A stretch of 64,000 nt of DNA from contig NZ_HE610718.1 of assembly GCF_000321025.1 (NCBI RefSeq), forward strand, positions 293,568-357,567. The letters are read 5' to 3'. The notes under the pieces are model-generated. The model did no database searches, had not been told where the DNA came from, and saw nothing but the letters and a program-made list of their open reading frames with translations. The translations under genes were made by a program, and so were the position numbers. Within the stretch, counting starts at the first letter, position 1; each line of letters opens with the position of its first letter. This document shows, one piece after another, positions 16,466 to 28,200 of the stretch. Source of the stretch: Peptoniphilus senegalensis JC140. Lineage in GTDB: Bacteria > Bacillota > Clostridia > Tissierellales > Peptoniphilaceae.

Positions 16466-18655
16466 TTAAGCTTCTTCTCTATTTTTCTTCATTGCCATTA
16501 CAGCGCCACCCATTAAAGCAACACCGACAACAGTGAATAGAACAGTACCAATACCACCAGTTTGTGGAATAGTTACTTTCTTGTTGACTAATCTTTGAGC
16601 TTTAGTTGTATCAGTTGCTGATGAATCAATCATACCTTCTGCACCTAGATTTAAGTTGCTATAAGAATCCTTATCAACAGTAAACGTAAATCTTTGACCA
16701 TCAGCTGGAATAGCATATCCTTTTGGTGCTTCAATTTCGACTAAGTCATAAACTCCAAAATCAAGTCCTGTTATTTCCATATAACCTTGGCTATTTGGAG
16801 TTAAAACTACTAGATTTTCTTTTAAATTATCTTTTGTTCCAAATCCATCTCCCCAAGTATATTGAATAGACGCTGCTTTCTTTAGTCCTGCGATTTCAGT
16901 TGCTTTTTCATCAATTGCTGTTTTCTTAGCTGTTCCGTCAGTTCCATTTTGTTGTTCTGCTGTCATGGCATTATATTCATCTACAAGAGCTTTTAATTCT
17001 CCTTCTGCTTTTTTAAGAACAGCTAGATCTTGTTCTGCTTGTGCAACTGTTTTGTAGTATAAATATTTACCTTCTTGGTTAGAAATTATAAACTTACCAC
17101 CCATTAGACGAAGTGGATTTGCATTATTGTCATCAGTTTTTACAAATCTGATACCGCCAGATGTTACAGTTACTTCTGGAGGTGTAATTGGATTAGGGTT
17201 AGGATTTTCCTTATTCTTGATTACAACATCGCCATTATCATTGTGAGAATAATTAGCTACCCAACCACTGATTTCATCTTCCACTACTCTATATTTTGCT
17301 GTTTTATCAAGACCTTCAAATTTACCAGAAGTTTGATCAGCAGTTAAAGTTAAAGTTTTGCCTGCTTCATCTTCCCATTTATTTGTTGCTGGGTTCCATT
17401 TTTGTAACTTAACAGTAACTTTCATATCTGTTGGCCAATCTTTTGCTGTAGCGCCATCTCCAGCAACGAAGGATTTGTTTACAGGGATTTCAGTTTTATT
17501 TGTTTCTGGAATTGGGTTTTTATCTCCTGGTTGTGGAGTGTATCCTGGTTTATTTCCATAGAAGAAAGAAACTGTATTTGTTTCTGGGTCTACTGGACCA
17601 GTAAGTCCGTTAAGAGTTGCTGAATATTTTAGTGTTATTACAACTTTTTGAGCAGCTTCATCAGCTTGTTTGTTGTATATTGTTCCATCAATAAGTTTTA
17701 CGCCGTCGCCTTTATTAAGAGTTTTTTCTAATACTTTCTTGATACCTGCATCAGTGAATTTTAATACAAAACCATTATCTGAATTTGTAATATTATAATC
17801 TCCTGCTTCTAAAGCTAAATCAGTTCCTGGGTCGCCATAAGTTGCACTTACAACTAAATCATTGTTATAAGTTAAACCTGGGCTCATTCTATCTGTCCAA
17901 GCTAGTATAATTTCTTTTGAACCAGCTGGAATTGGAGTAGTTACAACATAAGGAACTTTTGCACCCTTATCTAATGTAAGAATTCTATTTCCATTATCAT
18001 CTTTAACTGTTACATTGTGAGTTTCTGTTTGCTTATTTGCTTTATTTGCTTCTGTGTCTATATCCTTAGTTGTAGTTTTATTTGTCAATTTGTTCTTTGG
18101 ATAAATGTGTACATCTTTCATTACGCTTCCATCTTTTTCATTATAAATTGGCAATGTGATTTTAAAAGGTACTGCTAAGGCACCAGTATGGTTTGCTGGT
18201 GTTTCAGATTCTACAAAGTAATAAGTTCCTTCAGCTAAGTTTGGAATTGTAACTAAACCATTACCACTTGTAGCTTCTGTTTCTACTCCTTGAACTCCAT
18301 TAAATAATTGAGCATTTTGATCAATTATAGCTTGTACTTGTTCCTTTGTTTGAGGATTAGTTTCTTCAATCTTAGCTAATTGTTCAGTAGTTACTTTGTA
18401 ATAAGTAAATTTAACTCCATTTAACCATTTTGGGTCTTTACCTTGGAAATAGTTTGCGCCCTTAAGGTCATCAAGTGATAATTCTTGACCTTTGTGGTCT
18501 TTAGCTGTTACTCCGTCAAAATCTTTTAACTCAATCTTGTGAATGTTAAGATTAGTTGTTGGAACTGTTTGATCAGCGAACGCTGTTAGTGGAGAGAATA
18601 CTCCAACTAGCATCACTAATGCCATAATTAGTGATAGAATTTTTTTCTTGTTCAT
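16466..18655 (-). CDS. Major pilin (backbone) subunit, IPQTG anchor
   Basis: 729 residues. The signal peptide runs to about residue 28 (LTAFA). A classic pilin motif, HIYPKNK, places the polymerising lysine at about residue 187, just after an E-box-like YYFVESETP (145-153). A fimbrial D2-type isopeptide domain and C-terminal SpaA/Cna-B domains (MGGKFIISNQEG, then DFGVYDLVEIEAPKGY) follow. The sorting signal is IPQTGG, a hydrophobic helix and KKNREEA. These features identify the shaft protein joined by the downstream sortases. Part of the coding region at about residues 560-600 is Ala/Glu/Lys-rich and helical. Confidence 0.93.
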   Translation of the reverse strand: MNKKKILSLIMALVMLVGVFSPLTAFADQTVPTTNLNIHKIELKDFDGVTAKDHKGQELSLDDLKGANYFQGKDPKWLNGVKFTYYKVTTEQLAKIEETNPQTKEQVQAIIDQNAQLFNGVQGVETEATSGNGLVTIPNLAEGTYYFVESETPANHTGALAVPFKITLPIYNEKDGSVMKDVHIYPKNKLTNKTTTKDIDTEANKANKQTETHNVTVKDDNGNRILTLDKGAKVPYVVTTPIPAGSKEIILAWTDRMSPGLTYNNDLVVSATYGDPGTDLALEAGDYNITNSDNGFVLKFTDAGIKKVLEKTLNKGDGVKLIDGTIYNKQADEAAQKVVITLKYSATLNGLTGPVDPETNTVSFFYGNKPGYTPQPGDKNPIPETNKTEIPVNKSFVAGDGATAKDWPTDMKVTVKLQKWNPATNKWEDEAGKTLTLTADQTSGKFEGLDKTAKYRVVEDEISGWVANYSHNDNGDVVIKNKENPNPNPITPPEVTVTSGGIRFVKTDDNNANPLRLMGGKFIISNQEGKYLYYKTVAQAEQDLAVLKKAEGELKALVDEYNAMTAEQQNGTDGTAKKTAIDEKATEIAGLKKAASIQYTWGDGFGTKDNLKENLVVLTPNSQGYMEITGLDFGVYDLVEIEAPKGYAIPADGQRFTFTVDKDSYSNLNLGAEGMIDSSATDTTKAQRLVNKKVTIPQTGGIGTVLFTVVGVALMGGAVMAMKKNREEA

Positions 18656-18691
18656 AATATAACTCCTTCTTTTATAAATTTTTTATAATTA

Positions 18692-18749
18692 TTTGCCTAT
18701 GCAAATTATTACCATGAACTTTAGTCTTTCGACTCTCGCCATAAATGGC
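18692..18749 (-). promoter_or_regulatory. Structured 5' leader of the major pilin: three successive hairpins
   Basis: On the minus strand three hairpins follow one another: GCCAT-TT-ATGGC (18738-18749), AGTC-GAAA-GACT with a GNRA loop (18723-18734), and TTTGC-ATAG-GCAAA (18692-18705). They end about 35 nt before the pilin start. No known riboswitch consensus matched by eye. Confidence 0.5.
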
Positions 18750-18821
18750 TTTTTAATTTTTCTAAGTATCTCTAAAAATATTTTATCAAATATAAATTAG
18801 AATTACCTATAAATTACATAA

Positions 18822-18850
18822 ATCATACTAATATTTTGTGAAATTATGAA
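18822..18850 (-). promoter_or_regulatory. Candidate promoter of the major pilin
   Basis: On the minus strand TTCATA (18845-18850), a 17-nt spacer and TATGAT (18822-18827). The predicted start would give a leader of about 160 nt containing the three hairpins. Confidence 0.35.
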
Positions 18851-18853
18851 GCC

Positions 18854-18895
18854 GAGAGCGGCTGGTCTATTGGCTTTGCCATCAACCACTCTCTC
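18854..18895 (-). other. Imperfect hairpin after the tandem repeat array
   Basis: GAGAG...CTCTC (18854-18858 with 18891-18895), TGGT...ACCA (18863-18866 with 18885-18888) and TGGC-TTT-GCCA (18871-18881) nest in one stem. There is no U-run downstream on the minus strand, so it is not a standard terminator. It separates the tip adhesin unit from the pilin promoter. Confidence 0.4.
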
Positions 18896-18922
18896 ATTCA
18901 TTAAATTTTGCTCCAACTAAGG

Positions 18923-19223
18923 AGGGTGCCTCTTCTTGTCTTTAATGGAATTAATCATAAGAGCAACACCTTCTCTCACTTGCCTTTTGGCAATTTATCA
19001 TAAGAGCCTTGCCCTCATAGATTTTAAAATCATTTAAGATAAGAAAATTTACCTTGTCCCTGTAAGCTTTTGTTATAAGAGAACTTATCTTGTCTTTATA
19101 AGCATTTGTCATAAGAGAATTTTTTTTGTCTCTATAACTACTCAGAGTTTTAGGATTACTTTTGTCCTTGTGACTAATCAGCATTTGAGGAGCTCTTTTG
19201 ACCTTATAACTATTCATCATAAG
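18923..19223 (-). repeat. Eight-copy tandem repeat of about 36 nt
   Basis: Units begin with CTTATGATNAAT-like sequence at 19223, 19187, 19151, 19115, 19079, 19043, 19004 and 18961. The first five are exactly 36 nt, then 39 and 43 nt, then a last partial unit. The core is CTTATGACAAATGCTTATAA followed by AGACAAG and a variable end. Unit 1 contains the stop codon of the giant adhesin (19210-19212). Units are contiguous, so this is not a CRISPR array. Confidence 0.8.
18951..19220 (-). CDS. Possible small basic repeat protein, translationally coupled to the giant adhesin
   Basis: An 89-residue ORF made almost wholly of 12-residue repeats, consensus xxxSYKDKxxSL, rich in Lys/Arg, encoded by the 36-nt tandem array. 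Its ATG at 19218-19220 overlaps the end of the adhesin gene in another frame, and AGGAGG inside the adhesin's last codons sits 7 nt upstream. The frame breaks after unit 7 because that unit is 43 nt; unit 8 resumes the pattern in another frame. It has no signal peptide. It could be a real coupled gene, or a repeat expansion that happens to stay open. No family recognised. Confidence 0.35.
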   Translation of the reverse strand: MMNSYKVKRAPQMLISHKDKSNPKTLSSYRDKKNSLMTNAYKDKISSLITKAYRDKVNFLILNDFKIYEGKALMINCQKASERRCCSYD

Positions 19224-22200
19224 AAGCCCTCCTCTTTCTGCTGTACACATAAACTGCAGCAGTCATGAGAACCAAACCAGTGACAGTAAATACTAAAGTA
19301 CCCATACCACCAGTCCAAGGATATTCCGCTTTGTGGTTTTCTACTTGGATTGGATCTGTACTTTGATAATCTACATAAATCTTATCTTCTTTGCCAATCT
19401 TATCATAGTCAAGTGAATAAGTTAATTCACTGTATTTCCATTGGTCTGAATTCACGTCCATTTTTATACTTATAGGACTTGTTGCACTGTTTCCTATATT
19501 TCCTGTGAATTCTACAACAAGAGATTTATTTGTATAGATTTCACTATTAGTTGATGATGGTTTTGTATAATTACTTTCTCCATACATTCTTGCAACTGCG
19601 TACATAAGTGGGTTAGCGGAACTGTTTCTTGGATTAAAGTCTTTAAAGTCTCCTTCTTTCAAGTCACTTATAGACTTATTTTCGTCAAGAACAGCATATC
19701 TAATCTTTTTGCCCTCTGTATTTACAGTCCATTGATTTTCATATAATCTAAGCTGAGTATCTCCTCCATCAAAACGCCATTCATTTTGATTTGGATTTAA
19801 GATAATTCTTTGTTTGAAAGTTTTGTCTTTTTCATTGATCTCTATTGTTTGACTTGAGATTATATTATTGTCTGTTTGTACTGAGCCTTGTTTTGACGAT
19901 TTTTCTAATGTTTGAGCCTTGCCATTTAATACTCTAAATTCTTTTAGGAAATCTCTTTGTTTAATATATCCCTTAGGTGCTTTAATTTCTTTTATTGCAT
20001 AGTAGCCTTGGTCATAGAACTTGAATTTTACAATTCCATCTGCTCCAGATGTGAATTTTGTAACTTCTGTATAACCACTTGGAGCTTTTTCATCTTTATT
20101 TAAGACTAATTTGTTGCCATTATTATCTTGGTACATTTTTACAAGTTCTTTTGAGTATTCATCGCCTGCATTTTTCTTGTACCAGACTTCAAATTCCGCT
20201 CCTGCAAGAGCTTCTTTTGTAGTTGCGTCTATTTTCTTAAACTCAATTTCTTGCTCTTTTGTGTTTTCTATAACTATTGGTATATTTCCTGTTACTTCAA
20301 CTTCTACTATTTCTTCTTTGCCGTCTTCTTTTGTTATGGTTACTTTTTTGAATATTTTACCTGATTCACTTACTCTAAAATTAAGAAGTGAGCCTGTTTG
20401 TTTATGGTATCCTTCTGGTGCAGTTACTTCTATTAATTGGTATTCGCCAGACTTTAGTTTTCCAAATTCAAAGGAACCATCTTTTCCTGACCTTTGAACT
20501 CCACCTTGATAATCGTTGAAGTTTCCATTCTCATCTTTAAGATTAAGGGTAAATGATGCACCTTCAAGTGGATTTCCCTTTGGATCTACTTTCTTAAAAG
20601 TAATTTTATTAGATGGGTTCACTGCTTGGATTGTAAGTTCTGCTTTTGCGACTGCTTGATTTTCAAATCCATATACTGAATCATATCTATTAACATAATA
20701 ATCCTGTGTCGCTTGAAGTCTTCCTTGTCCTATATACTTAGATTTATTTTGATCTGAAACTCTTCCTGTAACTTTGTATATATAAGAGTCGGAAGTAGCT
20801 ATTCCCTCATAATGACGTGTGCTTATTTGTTCCCAATTTCTTAATTGTGAATATGCTCTAATTGTTACAGGTTTATTATAATTCACACTCTCTTCATTTA
20901 CTCCAAAAGATTCTGGCATATCATCAGGTAAATTAACTTGTGAATTATCTTTTAATAAAAAGTAATCAACTTTTACATTTTCTAAGTTTTGATCTGAAGA
21001 GTACACGAAATTAAATTTACTTGCTGGTTGTCGTTTCCTATTAACATAGAAATAGTGAACAAATTCTCCAGTTTCTGGATTGTAGTAAACTATCTTCGAC
21101 GCTAGATTTAACATATTCTGACCAGCCGTCCCAGCTTCTGCTTTACCTAAATCATATACTACATCGACTGTTGTATGTTTAGTTGTATCATTATTAATTC
21201 CAAATCCTACATCCACATTTCTAGTTGAATTTCTAACTTTATATAAGTCTATAAAGGTTGAAATTTCATTTGAAAAATTAACTAAGTTATAGGCATTTGC
21301 ATATTCTGTGAAGGTATAGGTTATAGTTCCCTTTTCTTTGTCATAATTTGCTTTTGCTATTGTACCTACGCCATCTGCAAAAATATCAAGATTATCTAAT
21401 CCAGTTGGAAATATTCCATTTACACTTAGACTATCTGATAGTTTTAGTACAAAATAATCCCCTGGATTTATCTTTATATCTTTACCTAGCTTAAATTTAT
21501 TTTTAAATACTAAGCTATGTCCTGAATGTGGTCTTACAACACTGTCCTTTTCTGTTTTTCCTGTCTTATCGTCAGGATCTGGTCTTTCAATGTGCATTTC
21601 TGATGATTCTAGGGTTATCTTATCTGATAAATCACTTCCTGTAGGTTTGATTTCTCCTTGATAAGGGTCTAAATCCTTACCACCTACTGTGAAATGCCAA
21701 ACTTGACCTGTGTTTATATGACCATTTGGAGGTGTTTCTTCTTGAAGCTTATAAGTTCCAAGATTAAGTCCTTCGAATTTTAGAGTTCCATCTTCTCCAA
21801 CTGTTCCAAATGTAATAGAGCCACTTGATGTGTTTGTTAATTTGAATCTTGCTCCCGGTTCAAGTCCTGTTCTTGTGATGTTAGTTCCAGTTTCATCAAC
21901 TTTGTTTAATGTTAAACTACCTTTACCTGGTTTTTCATTTATGATTTTACCCATGTTTTTAGCTGTGGCAGATGTTACATAGTCGATTAATTTCCCATCT
22001 TTTTCAGAGCTTGATTTTTCTGGTACATATTGGTAAATTCCATTTCCCTTGTCATACTCTAGTGAAATATATCCATTAGATGTAGGAGTAATTTGAATTT
22101 CAGTTATATTAAAGATAGTCTTTTCTTCTGGTTCTGGTTCCCCTGGCTTTGTTACTTTAGTCTTAGGGAATTGAATTTTCATTTTATTTAAAAGAACTTC

Positions 22201-25200
22201 TCCGCCCTTTGGATTAATTATTTTTGTTGTATCCAAATTTGCGTTCCTAGCATCTTTTAATAAAATTTCTTTACCATTCACATCACGAGTTTTTAACTCC
22301 CCAAACTTATATCCAGGTGATTGGTATCCAGGGTCTCCTTCTTGAGGGAATAGGAAATCAACTTTATCTATACTGATACGCTCTCCAGTAATAGGATGGA
22401 CTATTTGACCTGATATTAAACTAACTGTTTCTATTGTGAAGAATAGGACTGGTTCTTTTATCGGTTTATATCCTTCAGGTGGTTTTACTTCCATTAGTCT
22501 ATAACGACCAGGCTTTAGACCTCTAAATCCGAAGTAACCATTGAAAGCAGAACCTATATATGAGCCTTTTACATCTTCATAATCATTACCAACTCTTTTT
22601 TGAAGTTTGAAGATTGCTCCTTCAAGTCTTCTCTTAGTAACTGCTTCTCCGCCTATCGGTTCATTAGGATCATCTCGCCCATGCTTTGAGAAAGTAACAT
22701 TGTATGTTTCTTCATCATTTATTACTGTCAATCCGCCTTGGTCGATTTCTGTAATCTTACCGGCTGAGTAAAGAGGTTTGATATCTACACTTGTCTTAAT
22801 CGTAGTGTATTTACCTTGGTCTAGTGACGGATAAATTCGTCCACCAGTTCTTCCTAGCTGTCCTGTCGAACTTTGATTAAAGGCAGTGTAACCTAAGTTT
22901 AAATTACCTTGTTGGTAAGTTCCATTTTTGACATCTTCCCAGATAATTTCTCCTGCATTATTCCATCCTTTTGCTTGTTGGAATTTTCTTTCGCCTCTAT
23001 AGAATTCAAAGTTTAATTCTATCTTTCCAATATCATCTTTAGTTATTTTGTTATCATAGAAACCTTCTATGTCTATAAAGTAAACTCCAGGAGGTAAATT
23101 CAATTGGTCTTCGTCGAAGCCCCAATTAAATGGTCTCCATCTTGCAGTGTTCACTGTGGATACATCAGGTTTAGACAAATCATGGTATCTCAATATTTCA
23201 TCAAGTTCATGTTCATCTGCTGTGCCTTTAGCAAGCTTATAAGTTGACCTGTAAGCTGTCTTAACTCCTTCTTTTAGTGTTTCTGGAGATTTATTTGGAG
23301 TATCTTTTTCTTCTCTCTTTATCTGTGGTATTATCTGAACATTTAGTGTGTCCCTAATAGCTGTTGTGTCTATATAAATTCTTTGGATAAATGATTTAGC
23401 TTCTTTATTTATATAAGTTATTCTAGACTTATATTTTATTCCATCTTTTGTTGCAAGATTTGTGCTAGTTGTATCCTTTGATTTATCTGAATTTACATAG
23501 GTTGTAGGCGTTTCATCTGGTCCTTTGTATCTAGCTTTTAATTGACCTTTTTCTTCATAAACTTCAACTAACCATGGTGTTTTTTCTTCTTTATAACCCA
23601 ATGGAGCATTCGTTTCAGTTATCTTATAATAACCTATTCCTAAGTTTACAACTTTTCCATCTGCATTTTTAAATACAACTTTACCATCTTCATCAGACAC
23701 GCCTTTAAGTGTTCCAAAACCTTCGTCTACAGTTGTATAAGTTTTATCTGTTTTAACTAATTCAAATACGGCTCCAGGTAGTTTTCTGCCAGGTAAATCT
23801 CTCTTGAAAAGTTTAAAATCAAGACCTGTTTGCTTATTTGTTATTTGAGCAAGTTTGCCCTCTGTGATTTCAATTTCTCCTTGACCTGGAGTATCATCAT
23901 TAGGATTTCTAAATGTAGCTGTAACAGTTACATTTGATGCTGGCATTTTAAATGTCTTATTTTGCATATCAACATCTATATTATTTCCAGCTGCATCAGT
24001 TACCTTTATTGCGCTCAATTCATATCCATGATCAGGAACTACATTTAATGTAATCAACGTATCTTTTCGTGCAATAGTTTGATTTGCTGTTACTTGTCCA
24101 TTTTTAATATTAGGGTCTATTGTTATTGAGTAACCACTTTGTTGACTTGGTTTAAATGTAGCATTAATTGATACATCTGCATCTGGCATTATAAAATAAT
24201 TTCCATCAATTATAGTAACTTCTCCACTACCAGTTCTTACAGAAAGACTTGTTATAGTATTTCCAGCGTCTGGAATTAGGGTAAAGGTTACTTTTTCCCC
24301 TTCTGTTGCCTCAGTTTTATCTACTTCAATCCTACCATTTCCATTAGGGTTTGTATAAATCTTATGCTTCGTTGGTTGAGGTTGGTTTTCTTTCTTAAAT
24401 ATTGCGCCTATAAGAATATTTGATGCAGGCATTGTAAATGAATTACCTACTATATCATGTTCTATGCCATCTTCATCCGTATATTTTAAAGTATCAAGTT
24501 TATAACCGGTGTCTGGCTTAATTGTTAAAGTAATTGTTTCTCCTGCATTAGCCTTGGATTTATTTGCTGTAATCTTACCATTAAATAGAGTTGCTATCAC
24601 TACATCATATTGTTTTTGAGCTGCTCCTACTTTCTTTGTCTTTAATGGCATAGTATCAAGATTTACTGCTTGTGCATTTTCATCTGGCTTATAAGTCATT
24701 AAATTATGAATTGTGTACTCAGTGTTGTTCTCAGCATTTTGATCTAATGAAATTTTATAGTCAAGCTCTAAACTTTCTCCAACACCTAAGCTGATATTTT
24801 TACTAATAGAGTTTGTTGTTGGGTTAGTTTGATTTTCTGTTACTTTTCCATTTTTACTTATTGAATATGAATTTAGCTTAACCTTGTCATTTGTTGCTAT
24901 ATTCAAAATTCCATTTTTAAGAAGTGATTCTTCTTTTCCTTGTGAAGCAAAATTATTTGTATCATTTAAGATTGGATCTAATATATCTTTTTGTACATAA
25001 GGTCCGACTTCTCTTGGTTTTATCCACTTGTTATTATACTTTAATTTTCCTTTAGCAGTTAGATATAATTTCTTGTAATCTGCATTTCCATTAATATAAT
25101 TGGCAAAATCTGATTTTGTACCTGTCAACTCTGTAGATTCTTGATCAGTATGAATATAAACTCTTTTATAGCCTTTAGTGTAAAATGCCCACATTGATTC

Positions 25201-28200
25201 AAATTGTCTGAATTTTTTATATCCATCACCGCCAGTAGCATTTCTGACAGCATTATTAATATTGAAGGCTGCAAAGTTGATTGCATATTTATTGTCGTAT
25301 GCTTCGTTTGTTAAGTTATCTAGATTAGCCCTAACAGTGTTTTCTAAGTTGACAGCTCCATCGCTAATATTAGTGTTTCTCCTATCGATACCAACAGCTG
25401 ATAGATAGTCTCTAACTGTTACATTTTGCTCATTTAGATTATATTGTGAATTTGGCAATTCTTCTAAAGTACCCATTGTATATGAATATTGTGTCGCAGA
25501 ATTGTCAAAGTCTTTGATATTTCTCTTTGACACAAGCAGCTTATTCATATTGTTTGTAGCTGAATATTCTATCATAGATATATAGACTTCAGCACCCGGT
25601 GTGTCTGCCTTTGTTCTTAAATCTGTTAGGAACTTATTGATGTTGTTGTCAAGATTATTCTTACCTGAAAAATCTTTAGACCTATCTACAAGTAGTACCC
25701 AGTGTGATTTGTTTTGACCAACTTGTTGAGTTTTTGGAGTAATCTTTACTTTGATGTCTCTTGAACCGTCTGTTGTATTAACTTCTCCAGCACTTACACT
25801 TATATTTGCATTAGAAGAATCAATGTTATAAGGGCTAACTTGCTCTAAATCATCAGTTCCTCTTTGTGCAGCTGGTACTGTTTCATCAGAAATTTCTAGT
25901 CCATCATCAAAAGTTGTTGGGGCTGTATAAGCTGCCATAGCCATTTCTTTAATAGATATTCCATTAGGATATAGTTTATCAAATTCTTCTGTTCCGTAGA
26001 TTGTATTTAATTTTTCTCTTACGGAATCTTCTTTCTTTTCCGCCTCTGATTTAAAAACTATAGAATTTTCCTTACCCTTCAAAGATGAACCATAAAGTGC
26101 TGACTTTAACATTCTTGTTTGTTTTTCTACTGTTTCCTTTGCACTTCTATTTGCTCCAGTGTTTGTGTCATCAGCTATACTTAATTCTGCATTTAGAGCA
26201 GTTCCCGCAGGATTTAATTTGTTATCTTTTATAAAGACTTTGCCTGTGTCGGTTATTCTAACTGTCCATGTTGTGTTTGCTTTTTCATAACCTGGTGCTG
26301 CTTGTTTTTCAACTAAGGTGTAGGTTCCTTTTTCCAAGTTTTCAAAAGAAATCGTACCATCTTCTTTAGTTGTCATTAATCTTTCGTCTTTTAGTGGGTT
26401 TGGTCCTGTCAATGTAAAGGTTGCGCCTTCTATTGGACTTTTTTCTGTTCCTTGTTTTACTTTTTTAAGTTTAAAACCAAATCTCTTGGCTTCGTTGGTT
26501 ACATCAAGTGAGTCTTCCGTAATATATGAACCGATTATGCTACCTTGTTGTGTCTTAGTAGGACCTGTTGTCTTTATATAAGATACTTTTTCATAGAAGT
26601 CTGACTTCCAATAAATTTGATTTCCTCCTCTAAGCCAATCTAGTCCTAGACCTACTCCCCCTTCTTCACTGTCATATGGAACTTTTACATCTATTACTAT
26701 TGGTGTAGTCATAGGTGGAAGAGTTAGTTTTAATCTGTCAGGCTCATAATTAGACTTTTCTGTCTCACTTTTTACTTGAGCGGTAATGTCTGTAATATTA
26801 TAATCTGCAAGTCTTATGTCTGAGATTAAACCTGTAACCGGCTTATCAAGCGTAAAGATTTTATATTCAGCATTTCCGTTATACCAAGTCATATTTGGAT
26901 CTCTTGGCTTTTCTCTGTGGATGGATGCTATGGTAGTTTCGGCAATATTTGCACTTTCTGGATTTATTACGAATCTTTGAATTGCATATTTTTTAGTTTT
27001 ATTTACAGCTACAATTCTAGTTCCTAAATAACGTGCTTCTTCATTGTTTCCAGCCCAGCCTGTCCATCTATTATCGTAGTGATTCCAGCCTGCTGTTATT
27101 CTATTTTTTACATCAACCCATTCTGTGCCATCTTCTCCAAGTATGGATTTTATTTCTTTACCTGTGCTTTCTGAGTAATTGTATACTTTTGTCTTGCCAT
27201 CTTCTACTTTTATAACCCACTTTTTATTTAATGGCTTATAACCTGTTGGAGGAAGTGTTTCTTCTAAGATGTAAGTTTCTCCTTCGGTTAAATTATTTGT
27301 AAATTTAACAATACCATTACCATCAGATTCTACTTCTTCTACAAGGGTTCCATCTTGTTTAGTAAGTTTGAATTTTGCTCCTTGTAGAGGCTGACCTTTG
27401 TCATCTTTTTTGTAAACTACAAATTCTTTTCCAGTAGGTTTATTAGTTACAGATATATTTAAGTCTTTTCCATATACACTAGCGCCTGAAGATGTAACTC
27501 CAGCCTCTCTTATCCTTACATTTCCATCGTCAAAAACTGTAACTTGCCATTCTTTATTTGAAAGCGTGAAGTTTTCTGGTGCTTTTGTTTCTTTTAGTGT
27601 ATATCTTCCTGGAGCAATGTTTGTAAAATTAATTTCTCCATTTGCATCTGATGTTCTATAAATTGTTCTGCCATTTTCATCTGTTAGTGCAAATGTTGCA
27701 TTAGGTAATTTTTCATTTCTATTTGCTTCATTTAATTTTGTGATTTTAAAATTACCAGGTGTGTATTTTTCGTTTATTAATCCAATTCTTTCCTTATAAT
27801 ACTTTGGGATTTCTCCTTCAGTTTGCTCTGCTATAGCTTTGTTTACATTGGCTCTACTTGCGAATGCCGACCTTAATCTTTTACCACTTGACATATAGAA
27901 AAGTCTCCAAGTGCTGTTGAATTTATCTATATCTGTGATCTTAAAGGTTTGTTCTATTAGATACCCATCTTTTCCACTAAGTGGTGCCGTTTGTATCGTT
28001 AATGGAGAATGAGCGGAAACCTTGCCGGAATTGCTTATTTGATTAGGGTCATAAGTCAATGTAAAACCATTATAAGATCTTCTCAAATAACTATCGGGAT
28101 TTATTTGCTCATGTAGTAGCAAATTGTAAGTGTAAGGGTCTTGTTCTGGTCTTACTCCTGCTGATAGTGGTAGGTTATCATTATTTGTAACCTCTCCCAC

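Noticed and set aside
18692..18749. Cyclic-di-GMP (GEMM) riboswitch in the pilin leader
   Set aside because: A CGAAAG loop is present, but the conserved GACGCAAAGCC and receptor elements are missing.
18923..19223. CRISPR array
   Set aside because: Repeats are contiguous with no unique spacers, unit length drifts (36, 39, 43 nt), and no cas genes are nearby.
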